From Solitalea longa (lineage in GTDB: Bacteria > Bacteroidota > Bacteroidia > Sphingobacteriales > Sphingobacteriaceae): a DNA stretch of 64,000 bases. Each line of letters starts with the position of its first letter. Within the stretch, counting starts at the first letter, position 1. Under the pieces are notes generated by a model, which was given only the letters and a program-made list of their open reading frames with translations, was not told where the DNA came from and searched no databases. Shown one piece after another: positions 33,467 to 43,683 of this stretch. The translations under genes and the position numbers were made by a program. The DNA lies in NCBI RefSeq assembly GCF_002920915.1, contig NZ_PQVF01000012.1:62287-126286 (forward strand), given 5' to 3'.

Positions 33467-36400
33467 TTACTCCTTAATAATTCTTCCAAATTTATAACCG
33501 TTTTGGCCGCTCACCCGTAAATAATACAGGCCTTCGCGTAAACCGGTCATGTCTATTTCAAATGAATCGTCGTTTTGTTTAGTGATCCTTACCTGGTAAA
33601 ACTGACCATATATATCGTATAGCAGGCAGGTTTTCGTGTTCAGCTTATCATTCTCCCATTTAAAGGTTACCAATGTTTTAGCCGGATTAGGGTAAACAGA
33701 AAGACTTGCTTTCAGATCTACATCATTACTATAACCAAAGCTTCCATTATTATTCTGATTGGAGGCTGATGATGCCGCTTTATGACAACGGGTAGAAGTT
33801 GAACTTGCTGTACCGGCAATGGCAGTTTTCTTATTGCTTTCAATGGTGTTTATTTCCCAGCGTAAGCTTAGACCATCAAAGGGAATATCGAAAGTGGTTG
33901 TACCTGATTGAAAATACTGAGGTAACAAACTATCGTCATATTTACCTGCAGAGGTAATATGGTTGTCATCACCTTTTTCAATGTAAACCGAAGACGAGTT
34001 CGGGTTCTCGCATTTGAAATGGGCAATATATTTATAGCCCGATACACTCGAGTTCTCTTCTACGCAATCGAGATAGATTCGTAATTTTTTGGTGTACCTA
34101 CAGTCGGGATTAACATGCAAGGTGCCGTTGGTATACGTGATTGTATAGTTTGAAGCATTTGGGAACCTGCACGCAGAGGGAACGATGTCATAATCGCCAA
34201 CTTTTCCTTTGTAATGCGGACTTACATTAAATGTTAATGTTGGAGTTTCTCCTGCTTTTAAAGTGATAAACCGGGCAGTAAATTGAGGTAGAGTGTCACC
34301 TTGATTAATCACTTTATCATCAGCGATAATATTCAGAGGGGCCTTTCTTATGCGCAACTCTGCATTACAATTACTAAAGTCGAAGTCGTAATTGGATGAG
34401 GAAAGTGTTCCAATGGATACTGAAATAGGATAAACTCCAACGTTACTAAACTGTGTAGCCGAGGTTGAAAATGCAGGTGTTCCGGTAATACCGCTTGTTT
34501 CAAAAGTTTGTCCGTTTAAAAATCCTTTAAACCCGACTGTAAACGGAGGATTAGGATCACCAAACTCTTTGCTGGCGTTGTTAGCTTTTACGACCAATAG
34601 CGCTTTTGAGATAGTTAATTCCCCATTGCTATCGGTAAAATCAAACTCATAATTCTCAGAAGACAATGTTCCTGCCGAAACTAAAATCGGATATAAGCCA
34701 GCGTTGCTAAACTGCGTAGCAGATGTTGAAAATGCAGGTGTTCCTGTGATTCCACTGGTTTCAAAAGTTTGTCCGTTTAAAAGACCATTAAATGTTGCAG
34801 AAAAGGTTGGATTTGGTTGGCCATATACTTTGCTGGCATCATTTGCTTTTACCGCCAATGGAGCTTTTGTGATAGTTAATTCTCCATCGCTATCGGTAAA
34901 GTTAAACTTATAATTCTCAGAAGACAGTGTTCCTGCTGAAACTGAAATAGGATAAATTCCAGCATTGCTAAACTGTGTTGCCGGAGTTGAAAACGCCGGT
35001 GATCCTGTGATTCCGCTGGTTTCAAAAGTTTGTCCGTTTAAAAGACCATTAAATGCTGCAGAAAAGATAGGATTTGGCTCGCCATATACTTTGCTGGCAT
35101 CATTTGCTTTTACAGCCAATTGAGCTTTTGTGATGGTTAATTCCCCATCGCTATCGGTAAAGTTAAACTCATAATTTTCAGAAGACAGTGTTCCTGCTGA
35201 AACTGAAATAGGATAAATTCCAGCATTGCTAAACTGTGTTGCCGGAGTTGAAAATGCCGGTGATCCTGTGATTCCGCTGGTTTCAAAAGTTTGTCCGTTT
35301 AAAAGACCATTAAATGCTGCAGAAAAGATAGGATTTGGCTCGCCGTACACTTTGCTGGCATCATTTGCTTTTACAGCCAATTGAGCTTTTGTGATGGTTA
35401 ATTCCCCATCGCTATCGGTAAAGTTAAACTCATAATTTTCAGAAGACAGTGTTCCGACTGAAACTAAAATTGGATATAGACCAACATTGCTAAATTGTGT
35501 TGCTGATGTTGAAAATGCAGGTGATCCTGTGATTCCACTGGTTTCAAAAGTTTGACCGTTTAAAAGGCCATTAAATGCTGCAGAAAAGATAGGATTTGGC
35601 TGACCATATACTTTGCTGGCATCATTTGCTTTTACCACCAGCGTAGCTTTGCCAACAGTAAGTTCGCCATTTATATAGGCAATGTTATAATTGGAGAGTA
35701 CCGTATTCTCCCCTCCAATGGCCGCACTTGGTATTATAGGATATTGTCCTGCAGAAGCAATAGCACTTGTTCCAGCACTGCTTAAGGTTACCGTTTTTAT
35801 CGAATCATCAAACATTAATACGCCATCGCTTATTGAAAAGGCCGTAGAATCTAATGAAAGTGCCTGACCATATAATTTACTGGTGTCGCGAGCTGTAATG
35901 CTTAAAGCTGCCGGTAAAATGGTAAGATTTCCTAAGCCATATGAAATATCAAAGTTGTCATTTCGCAAAGCGCCCGGAATAATATAGTTCAATCCGTTAT
36001 TTAAGCCCGTGATCATATTCAGTGCTTTTAATTCACTATTTAATCCCAGACCAATTTCTTGTTCATCAATAATTATAGCTGTTTTGTTCTCACTGTTTAC
36101 TATTGGTATTGCTCGTCCGTTTACAATGGTAACAGCTCTTCCATTCACTATACTAACAGCTCTTCCATTCACTTCCGAAATTTCCAAACCATTTACAATT
36201 GAAATAGCCCGCCCATTGACTATGGTTACTGCTTGTTTATTAGTATAAGATTCAATATCAACCAAACCTTTTGGACTTACACCGGTAATGGAATTAAGCA
36301 TTGAGGTTTGTGCCGAATTAATATTGAAATCCAAAACTGATTCTTGGGTAATGTCAATGATATTGCTGGTTTGATTCACAACAGCGCCATTTATAACTTT

Positions 36401-39400
36401 TTGATTAGTAACCTGACGAGCTCCTTCAAGCGTTTTTTCGGTGGCCAAAAAACTAATGTTGTTAAGTTGGGTGTCGGTCAAATTGTTAACAATAGAAACC
36501 GCTCTGCCATTTACAATGCTAATAGCTTGTTTATTCACAATTGGAAACGATTCTCCATTTACAATCGTAATAGCCCTTCCATTTTCAATGCTAACTTCTT
36601 GTCCGTTTACAATTGGAATGGCCCTTCCGTTTACAATTGAAACGGCTCTGCCGTTTACAAGTCCGATGTAATCATTCGCCAGCTGGTTGTTATGGTAATT
36701 AAAAACGGTATCGAGTAATGCCGAAGGATCATCCAAAACAACTGAAGGGTCGAACTGATAATTGAAATGTATATCTCCAACCTTTTCACCATAGGTTAGG
36801 GTAGTATCTCTCGGGGTTATCACCAATGGCATTTTTGCAATTGAAATAAAGCCGTTGTTAAAAGTATAGTTATACAGTTCTGTAAAACCAGCATCAACAG
36901 AGTTTTCGGGATCGAAAATATGAGTCGGTCTGATGATGTAATTGTTTACATTGCTATAACTGGTGGCAGGTGTCAGATAAGTAATACTGTCTAAACCGAT
37001 ATCTGCTAAAGTCAGTTCGGTACTGTCTAAGGCTACTCCATTCACTTTAATTGTTGAAGTAAACTCAGGAAGGCGTTCACCATATTTTATCGTTTTATTA
37101 TCGGCAGTTATTTCAATGGTTTTCTTTGCAATTTCGAAGAAGGTAATTGAATTTGAAACCCCTCCGTCTAAACCGCTGGGAGCTTTTGATGGGGTGAATG
37201 CCCTGATAGAAGGGTTTCCTGTAAAGCTGGGAATACTGGCTGTTGCAGTGCTGTCGTTTACTACCGTTGTAGAAAGGGTATCTTCCCTGAAAAGCACCTT
37301 AGTATCCGGACTGATGAACTTGGCCCTTAAGGTTAAGGTAAAGTCTTCGGCACCCGGGGTTACATTTTCAGGTACAATTAATCTGATCAAAGAAGGCTTG
37401 GCTGCCGCAAACGATTGGATAGCTGCATCGGCACGTATAAAGCCATTTCCACTTATATAATCAAATCCAGGAGTGTTCATATCAACAGCAGTGCTTGTTA
37501 AGAGCGACCGTAAATCGGTATTGCTGTAGTTTTGATTATAGTATCGCTTTCTGGCCTGTTTGATCAAGGCTGCAACGGCGGCGGCATGTGGCGCAGCGGC
37601 AGAGGTCCCAAAGAAATTGAATAACCCATCGCCTTCATAATCTAATGAACCAAGGTTTACAGAAGTATTTATTCCATCAGGTGCCGTAAAGTCAGGCTTG
37701 TTCCTAGGGATCCCATTAATATTAACAGGGCCTCCAACGGACGAGAAGCTTTCAATTTCAGGAGGGTTTACACCTGCCAATGGAGTGCGGTTATATCGAA
37801 CCGCTCCGATTGTAAAGGCTCCGGTCGCATTTGCCTGTCCAATTATCGTTGAAGTTCCAGTGTTGTATTCATTTATGGTAGCATCGCCTCTGAAAATTAT
37901 ATATTTCAAATCTACATTTCCTGAACCTGCAGCTCTTGTAATTAAAATATTGGTGGAGGTAGCCTGAGTTACCGTAAATGGCAATATTTCAATAGGATCT
38001 CCTCCTAAATTGTTGCGGTTAAAACCAAACAAAGCCGATCCTGCATCGTCGGTCAGATAAATATCCAGGTCATTTACTGTTCCTGTGGCCGTTTGTCCTA
38101 GCGAATAAATAGGGTCCTGCCATTGCAGAACAATCGTATAGGTTCCGGGTTGCAGCGATATGTTCTGAAGAACATCACCTCCTCCAAAGTTATGTGCAGT
38201 GCCAACAATTCCTGCTGGAGGAGTTGTTGGGTTAAATGTACTTTGATAGGACTTATTAGCAAAGTTTCCTGCGGAAGTGAAATAAGCCACCCCTTGAGCG
38301 CTAACCTCATTTACTGCCTGAGCAACCACTCCATCCTGAAAAAAAGGCTCGGTTATAAAGGTTACATCATCCACCATCACATCGCAGTTGGCTTGCTGCA
38401 ATTGACGGATGCCTTGTGCTAAATCTCCGGGGCTTACAAAACCGGTTCTGAACGCTAGTTTAGCTTTCGGAGCTATATCGTGAATAATTTGCAGCATGGC
38501 CCTGCCTTCATCAGCTCTTCGGCCAAAAGGGTATTCGGCAAAAACTTCTACCGGTTCGGTATAATCAGGGTTGGTCAGGCCAGGTAAATCACCATTGGAC
38601 ACATCCACTGCAGCCGGATTTCCGGGTAAGGTATTATAACTGTCTGATAAAACGCCAACTTTAATACTGTCCCCATCCAGATCGTATCCGTTTCTTAAAA
38701 AATCACTTCCCTGTGCCCTGTCGCCTTGAGTTTGGGCAATACCAGCACCTGAAATAGCCGGAAATAAAGGCCGGCAATAGTTTATTAGGTCATCCCTCTC
38801 ATTTAACTTTTCGAGATTTTTAATGGGTAGTTTACCCGAAATGATGAATTGTGAGTTACCATTGTTAATAATGTTTGTAAGCCCGAATTCAGCGGATGTT
38901 AACAAAGCCAGGGTTTCTTGGAATCGGCCTTCATTTACTATAACTTCCACCCAAACGCTGTCGCTGTTAAGGATAAATATATTTTGCTGCGGATCACTGA
39001 TGCTGTCTCCTTTTTCTGCTAAAGCTGCCAATTCAGCGCCTATAAGCTCATTTTCCTTGCCGTTTTCAGGAGGTGGATAATAAGGCAAAATACATGGAGT
39101 GTAGTTTACCGTAACCGTGTCGCTTGCGGTGCAACCACCTTTGGGACTTGTAACAGTTAATACATATTTGCCTTTTTTATTTACAACCGGAGATTTAGTA
39201 TCTGCTCCCGAAAGTATATTTCCACCCTCAATGGCAGTCCATAAAAACTTTACATCAGGGGTTGAACACGAACCGCTAAGGGTTACTTGGGTTTGAGGAC
39301 AAGTGAAGGTAACATCATTGCCGGCATTAACCACAGGTTTGCTGCACTCGCTGAATGGGGCATATATTATTTTAACACCACACTGAATATTGATTTTTGT

Positions 39401-40432
39401 ACCACTCCAAAGAGCACCTGTAATGGTTGAATTTCCGCTGCTGCTACCAATATTAATGCCCGAAAATGGAGCCCATACGGTTCCAAACCATTCAGAACAA
39501 CGGCCGGCTGAAGAATAATTGTTCATCGTAAAGGCATAATCACCCAATTTGCAACTGCTGCCTTTACCGTGTGTTTCGGTATATATCTTTGAGGCGTTGC
39601 ACCCGTTTATAAAATCAACCTGTGTAATGTTCAAGTCAATATCATCGTGCACATAAATTTTAATGGTACCATTAGGGTCGTTTTTTAAATCGAAAATGAA
39701 TTTATTAGGTAGAGCTCCTGAGTTTTTAATCGAACTGAAAACATAAACGCCGGCCCCTCGAAAAGTAATAGTTTGTCCGCCGCCAAGTTCCATAACCCCA
39801 TAACAGCCAGGTTTTATGGTTTGACTCGAAGTGATCTTTTCAGTACCGGCATTGGGGAAATAAGTGATTGCAGGAAGTTGAGGGGGAAGTGGTTTTGAAG
39901 GAGTGCCAAATAGCTTTCCACCAGCGGGCGGTGGCCCGGTATATGTGCTACCTTTGGGCAGGGTAACCTTACCTAAAACGTTGCCGCCGCCAATATTAAC
40001 CGATCCATTTACATCAATATTCGTTTTTAAATATTGATCAGAAGCCGTTTTCAAAATAATACCTGAAGCGCCTGAAGAATTTGTGGCCGTAATGGTGCCA
40101 TAAACAATGTTCCCTTTTGCCAGGTAAATTGTTCCGCCAGAATAAAGGTTGCATGTAAACTTAACTCCACCCAGGGTTTTAATAAGATTTGTACTGCCCA
40201 CTGAACCTCCGTAAACCCCCGATCCATTGTCTAAAATAACCGAAGGTTTCTCGGCATATGACTTTATCTGAGGATTTCCTCCGAATAATACAAAGTCGTT
40301 AATACTTAAGTTTTGACCATTGGAAAATGCAGGAATTAGTAAAATGATGAACAGGAAGGGGGTGGAAAGCAATAAATGCACGCAAAAACGGGCTGGCTCC
40401 AAACAGGACTTTTTGCCGGTAGATATTCTCAT
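33467..40432 (-). CDS. Giant T9SS-secreted subtilase-like protein with MBG repeats
   Basis: A 2321-aa surface or secreted protein. Order: signal peptide (1-40), a beta-rich region (40-360, GGGQTITFRGAGVYVFSS), a PKD-like module (about 368-450), a subtilisin-like domain (about 590-990) with Asp597 (GVLSDSYNT), an Asn in TSAGNFA and nucleophile Ser944 (FFGTSAAAPHAAA), then MBG-type beta domains. Two blocks of an NGRAVSIV octapeptide lie at 1260-1315 and 1398-1445. Five near-identical 87-residue MBG units span 1595-2029. The end is a T9SS type A sorting domain (SLSVYPNPAK...GLYYLRV). The usual catalytic HG(T/H) is missing: D641-E642 (DEGRAMLQIIHD) stands there. The likely role is an adhesin or autoproteolytic surface protein. 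It shares an operon with the cyclase. Confidence 0.88.
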   Translation of the reverse strand: MRISTGKKSCLEPARFCVHLLLSTPFLFIILLIPAFSNGQNLSINDFVLFGGNPQIKSYAEKPSVILDNGSGVYGGSVGSTNLIKTLGGVKFTCNLYSGGTIYLAKGNIVYGTITATNSSGASGIILKTASDQYLKTNIDVNGSVNIGGGNVLGKVTLPKGSTYTGPPPAGGKLFGTPSKPLPPQLPAITYFPNAGTEKITSSQTIKPGCYGVMELGGGQTITFRGAGVYVFSSIKNSGALPNKFIFDLKNDPNGTIKIYVHDDIDLNITQVDFINGCNASKIYTETHGKGSSCKLGDYAFTMNNYSSAGRCSEWFGTVWAPFSGINIGSSSGNSTITGALWSGTKINIQCGVKIIYAPFSECSKPVVNAGNDVTFTCPQTQVTLSGSCSTPDVKFLWTAIEGGNILSGADTKSPVVNKKGKYVLTVTSPKGGCTASDTVTVNYTPCILPYYPPPENGKENELIGAELAALAEKGDSISDPQQNIFILNSDSVWVEVIVNEGRFQETLALLTSAEFGLTNIINNGNSQFIISGKLPIKNLEKLNERDDLINYCRPLFPAISGAGIAQTQGDRAQGSDFLRNGYDLDGDSIKVGVLSDSYNTLPGNPAAVDVSNGDLPGLTNPDYTEPVEVFAEYPFGRRADEGRAMLQIIHDIAPKAKLAFRTGFVSPGDLAQGIRQLQQANCDVMVDDVTFITEPFFQDGVVAQAVNEVSAQGVAYFTSAGNFANKSYQSTFNPTTPPAGIVGTAHNFGGGDVLQNISLQPGTYTIVLQWQDPIYSLGQTATGTVNDLDIYLTDDAGSALFGFNRNNLGGDPIEILPFTVTQATSTNILITRAAGSGNVDLKYIIFRGDATINEYNTGTSTIIGQANATGAFTIGAVRYNRTPLAGVNPPEIESFSSVGGPVNINGIPRNKPDFTAPDGINTSVNLGSLDYEGDGLFNFFGTSAAAPHAAAVAALIKQARKRYYNQNYSNTDLRSLLTSTAVDMNTPGFDYISGNGFIRADAAIQSFAAAKPSLIRLIVPENVTPGAEDFTLTLRAKFISPDTKVLFREDTLSTTVVNDSTATASIPSFTGNPSIRAFTPSKAPSGLDGGVSNSITFFEIAKKTIEITADNKTIKYGERLPEFTSTIKVNGVALDSTELTLADIGLDSITYLTPATSYSNVNNYIIRPTHIFDPENSVDAGFTELYNYTFNNGFISIAKMPLVITPRDTTLTYGEKVGDIHFNYQFDPSVVLDDPSALLDTVFNYHNNQLANDYIGLVNGRAVSIVNGRAIPIVNGQEVSIENGRAITIVNGESFPIVNKQAISIVNGRAVSIVNNLTDTQLNNISFLATEKTLEGARQVTNQKVINGAVVNQTSNIIDITQESVLDFNINSAQTSMLNSITGVSPKGLVDIESYTNKQAVTIVNGRAISIVNGLEISEVNGRAVSIVNGRAVTIVNGRAIPIVNSENKTAIIIDEQEIGLGLNSELKALNMITGLNNGLNYIIPGALRNDNFDISYGLGNLTILPAALSITARDTSKLYGQALSLDSTAFSISDGVLMFDDSIKTVTLSSAGTSAIASAGQYPIIPSAAIGGENTVLSNYNIAYINGELTVGKATLVVKANDASKVYGQPNPIFSAAFNGLLNGQTFETSGITGSPAFSTSATQFSNVGLYPILVSVGTLSSENYEFNFTDSDGELTITKAQLAVKANDASKVYGEPNPIFSAAFNGLLNGQTFETSGITGSPAFSTPATQFSNAGIYPISVSAGTLSSENYEFNFTDSDGELTITKAQLAVKANDASKVYGEPNPIFSAAFNGLLNGQTFETSGITGSPAFSTPATQFSNAGIYPISVSAGTLSSENYKFNFTDSDGELTITKAPLAVKANDASKVYGQPNPTFSATFNGLLNGQTFETSGITGTPAFSTSATQFSNAGLYPILVSAGTLSSENYEFDFTDSNGELTISKALLVVKANNASKEFGDPNPPFTVGFKGFLNGQTFETSGITGTPAFSTSATQFSNVGVYPISVSIGTLSSSNYDFDFSNCNAELRIRKAPLNIIADDKVINQGDTLPQFTARFITLKAGETPTLTFNVSPHYKGKVGDYDIVPSACRFPNASNYTITYTNGTLHVNPDCRYTKKLRIYLDCVEENSSVSGYKYIAHFKCENPNSSSVYIEKGDDNHITSAGKYDDSLLPQYFQSGTTTFDIPFDGLSLRWEINTIESNKKTAIAGTASSTSTRCHKAASSASNQNNNGSFGYSNDVDLKASLSVYPNPAKTLVTFKWENDKLNTKTCLLYDIYGQFYQVRITKQNDDSFEIDMTGLREGLYYLRVSGQNGYKFGRIIKE
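34346..35650 (-). repeat. Five tandem 261-bp (87-aa) MBG-domain units
   Basis: Each unit starts K-A-x-L-x-V-K-A-N and contains SKVYG(Q/E)PNP, NGLLNGQTFETSGITG and TLSSENYEFNF. The spacing of identical DNA words (for example TTGAGCTTTT at 35120 and 35381) is exactly 261 bp. Units two and three are almost identical at DNA level, showing recent duplication or gene conversion. The fifth unit is the most diverged (SKEFGDPNPPF). Confidence 0.93.
36098..36241 (-). repeat. Octapeptide (24-bp) repeat block 2, six units
   Basis: Six in-frame units of consensus NGRAVSIV, including NKQAVTIV, NGRAISIV, NGLEISEV and NGRAIPIV, in residues 1398-1445 of the giant T9SS protein. Confidence 0.9.
36488..36655 (-). 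repeat. Octapeptide (24-bp) repeat block 1, seven units
   Basis: Seven in-frame units of consensus NGRAVSIV (NGRAVSIV, NGRAIPIV, NGQEVSIE, NGRAITIV, NGESFPIV, NKQAISIV, NGRAVSIV), residues 1260-1315 of the giant T9SS protein. Confidence 0.9.
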
Positions 40433-40936
40433 GTGACAACGGTTTTATAGATACCCATAGGGGGTGTGTTTAAAAAAAACAATGGAAACTTAAGCCAGTA
40501 AAAGCAAAAGGGACGTGAAGTGCTATTTATTCCAAGGCAAGCTGGCTAATTTTAAACTATCGATTAATGACGGAAGGATGGATCGCGGAAAGGCTCTTTT
40601 TACAATAAATTTAATTTAGGCATTTTTTTTATTTTTTAGATGGCGGAACATGTTTTTCTTCAAATCAATAATTCTACTATATTTTATAAAATGTTAAGAA
40701 AATGGTGAGTAGATTCTGTGTTTTAATTGTAAAATATCTTCTATTGTAGCTCTTTATTCGGACTAAATCATTTAAATAATAGATAAATAAACTTTTTTAG
40801 CTTAAAATAAAAAGGATTTAAGTTACAGTTTGAGGTGTTTGATAGTTTTTTTCTGAAAAATCAGTCGCAATTAAAATTTGGTTGGAGTGCTTTTCAATGA
40901 TAATTTTTATCAGCCCTGTTTTGTATATTTAATTAT
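40433..40936. other. Divergent promoter region, no gene
   Basis: 504 bp, very AT-rich, between the giant T9SS gene and the NTT-like gene. It should hold promoters for both: TATATTTA (40924-40931, one mismatch) lies 5 nt before the ATG of the plus gene. For the minus gene, a CCCCCTA word (minus strand, 40464-40458) lies 25 nt before the ATG and recurs upstream of the T9SS cargo gene at 50464. No coding frame is supported. Confidence 0.6.
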
Positions 40937-43678
40937 ATGAAAAACAAGGTATTAAGCGCCCTCAATATTAAGGTTTCTGAATCGGCATATGTTTTTGATT
41001 TGCTTAGAGTGCAAATATTCATCGGGATAGCCGTCTCATACGTTAATATAATTGCCTACACATTATTTCTTAAAACACTTTCCATTCATTTACTGCCTTA
41101 TGCCTATTTAACCATGGCGGTTTTATTGCTGCTGTTAAATATTGTTTATGAAAAACTTGAGCATCGATTGTCGCCATTGAATTTGTTGAAATACATTGTG
41201 GTATTTTCAATTGTGATTTTGGTAAGTCTTTGGCTGGGTTTGTCCTTAGGTTTTAAAAATAGCTTTGTTTTTGCTTTAATGGTATGGTCCGTATTGTTTT
41301 ATATGCTGAACGGTTATACTTATTGGGGATTGGTTTCACAGTTATTCAACATTAGGGAAAGTAAGAGGGTGTTTTCAATTATTGGTGCTGGTGATATTCC
41401 GGCAAAGCTTATCGGATACCTTTCGGCTCCTTTACTTATTCCATTGTTTGGCCTTACACATTTGCTTTGGTTTTCGGTTATTGCCATGCTGGCAGGTCTT
41501 TGGTTTTTTAATAAAGCGGTAAAGGAAAGAAACTGGGATGCCATTAATGAGCAATCGCATGAGAGCCTCCCGCATGTCCACCATAAGCACGAAACTTCGG
41601 TTCAAAAGAAGGGATTGATGAGCGTTATTTTTAAGAATGAACTGATTTTCAGCATCTCCATTTTAACAATTCTTAGCTATAACGTATTCAATATTATCGA
41701 CTTCACATTTCTTTCGCAGGTGAAAATGAAATATGAGGATGTGGCCACGCTTGCAGCTTTTGTGGCAACATTTTTTGCTGTAGGTCGCTTTATTGCTTTG
41801 GCGCTAAAACTTTTGATCACCAGTCGGGTAATAGAGCGCTGGGGTATAATCAAGGGGTTGTTCGCTACCCCGTTAATATTGTTGACCTTCAGTATGATAT
41901 TTTTTGCATTGAACCAGCAATCGCAATATATGTTGTATGTTTTTGGGGCAATGGTGCTGCTTACGGAAGTACTACGTTCAACCATGCAGGAACCGGTTTT
42001 CTTTATTCTATTTCAACCCCTGAAAGAAAAACTTCGCTTGCATGGTCATCTTATTTCCAAAGGCTATATGTTGCCACCTTCATTAATGATCGTTGGCCTT
42101 TCGCTGATTTTTTTGGACAAGATAGGGGTGGATGTAACCATTTTGCTTACCATTAAAATTGTTTTGTTGAACCTGGTAGTATGGGCCGTTGTAATTCTGT
42201 ATGTAAAAAAAGCTTATCTAAATACCTTACATCAATCAATAAAGAAAGGGTTTTTCAGTAGCGAAGATGTTTACCTGAATGATAAAAAATCAATAGATAT
42301 TTTACTCGACAAGATTTACAATGGCTCTAAGTCGGAAGTTATTTATGCGCTTAAATTATTGGGTAATGCCAATCACCCCGAAATTAATAACCTTTTGCAC
42401 CAGCAATTACTGGGTAATGACCCGGATATAAAATTATATGTTTTGTCAGAGTTGAAAAGGAGCAATGCTGTCGACATTAGTTTGTTAAAGCGATTGATCA
42501 CCCAAGAGCCTGATTTGGAAATAAAGCAGAAATTAACTTCTATAATTTGCAGGCATGACCCGGAATACCTGCACGAAATGGCTAAAAATATCAGTCATCT
42601 GGAGTATCCGATCCGTAAAGTTGTGATCATAAATTTGTTGAACCAGGAAGAGTTTAATCACTTGATCATTGCCGGTAATGAATTGAATAACCTAATACAA
42701 TCGGAAGTTCCGGAAGAGAGGGAGTTAGCAGTAAAAATTATCAGTGAGTTAAAGAACGTGCGCTTTACTGCCGCCATAGAGCAATTGATAGATGACGAGG
42801 ATGCCACGGTAAAACGCTCGGCCATAGTGGCGGCTTGCAAACTGAAGATGCAAAAAACACTGCCGGAAATTTTGAATATGCTTAACCGTCCCTCCGAAAA
42901 ATACATTGCCTTGCAGGGATTATTACAGTACGGAGATGAGCTTTTCGTTGATGTTGATCCGGAAATCACCGATGATTATTCAACTGAATTGATTCGCCTG
43001 GCCGGAAAAATGAAAGGAAGCCATTCCACGGGCTATTTGATTGCCTCAATCCAGTCCTCTACCGAAGATATTTATAAAATCGTTTATTCGCTGTGGAAAA
43101 AAGAATACAAGCCGCTTACAGGAAAAGAAACTAGTTTAATGAACCATTTGCTTGAGACTTGCTTTCAGAATGCCAGGAATAAGCTGGAGTATTTTTATTC
43201 AATTCAATCTTTAAAAAATCATTTTTTAGTTCGAAATTCATTGCACAGCGAAATTCAGAGTGACTTGGAAACAGCTCTTCGGATTTGCTGTTTACTATAT
43301 GAAAAGGGCGAGATAAATCGAATTTTAGAATTGATTGAAGTGGGTGATAATTCGAAACTTTATAATGCAATAGAAATTTTGGAAATAGTTTTGCCGCAAC
43401 GAATCACGAAAGAGTTAAACGTGTTGTTCGACCATGTGATCGATCCAAATGATACCCGAAAAGCTTATAAAGCTCAGGATATTGATGCCATGTTCGATAA
43501 GATAGTGTTTACTCAAGCTGATGAGTTTAATCCATGGACAAAATCGGTTTGCATTTACAGTTCATGGCAAAATAAAGATTATGGTTTTATTCAAAAACTT
43601 GCTGTAAGCCCTGTGGTATCCCGACAGTCTTATGTGATGAAGGAGACCACTGCATATGTTTTAAACGCTCTAACTTAA
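40937..43678 (+). CDS. NTT (ADP/ATP carrier)-like transporter with C-terminal HEAT repeats
   Basis: A 913-aa protein. Residues 1-430 hold about eleven TM helices in an MFS-like arrangement resembling Npt1/Npt2 nucleotide transporters (YWGLVSQLFNIRESKRVFSIIGAGDIPAKLIG; EVLRSTMQEPVFFILFQPL). Residues 450-850 are soluble helical HEAT-like repeats (PEERELAVKIISEL, DEDATVKRSAIVAACKL). NTT proteins fused to HEAT repeats and a cyclic-nucleotide-binding domain are known in free-living bacteria, where nucleotide transport is unproven. Here the cNMP domain is a separate gene 5 bp downstream. Candidate promoter TATATTTA at 40924. Confidence 0.83.
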   Translation: MKNKVLSALNIKVSESAYVFDLLRVQIFIGIAVSYVNIIAYTLFLKTLSIHLLPYAYLTMAVLLLLLNIVYEKLEHRLSPLNLLKYIVVFSIVILVSLWLGLSLGFKNSFVFALMVWSVLFYMLNGYTYWGLVSQLFNIRESKRVFSIIGAGDIPAKLIGYLSAPLLIPLFGLTHLLWFSVIAMLAGLWFFNKAVKERNWDAINEQSHESLPHVHHKHETSVQKKGLMSVIFKNELIFSISILTILSYNVFNIIDFTFLSQVKMKYEDVATLAAFVATFFAVGRFIALALKLLITSRVIERWGIIKGLFATPLILLTFSMIFFALNQQSQYMLYVFGAMVLLTEVLRSTMQEPVFFILFQPLKEKLRLHGHLISKGYMLPPSLMIVGLSLIFLDKIGVDVTILLTIKIVLLNLVVWAVVILYVKKAYLNTLHQSIKKGFFSSEDVYLNDKKSIDILLDKIYNGSKSEVIYALKLLGNANHPEINNLLHQQLLGNDPDIKLYVLSELKRSNAVDISLLKRLITQEPDLEIKQKLTSIICRHDPEYLHEMAKNISHLEYPIRKVVIINLLNQEEFNHLIIAGNELNNLIQSEVPEERELAVKIISELKNVRFTAAIEQLIDDEDATVKRSAIVAACKLKMQKTLPEILNMLNRPSEKYIALQGLLQYGDELFVDVDPEITDDYSTELIRLAGKMKGSHSTGYLIASIQSSTEDIYKIVYSLWKKEYKPLTGKETSLMNHLLETCFQNARNKLEYFYSIQSLKNHFLVRNSLHSEIQSDLETALRICCLLYEKGEINRILELIEVGDNSKLYNAIEILEIVLPQRITKELNVLFDHVIDPNDTRKAYKAQDIDAMFDKIVFTQADEFNPWTKSVCIYSSWQNKDYGFIQKLAVSPVVSRQSYVMKETTAYVLNALT

Positions 43679-43683
43679 TTTTC

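Noticed and set aside
34346-35650. CRISPR-like regular repeats
   Set aside because: The units are 261 bp, in frame, and encode MBG domains; no short repeat/unique spacer pattern.
36009-36671. Plus-strand open frames opposite the octapeptide repeats
   Set aside because: They are mirror frames of the 24-bp repeats in the giant T9SS gene, with no start signals of their own.
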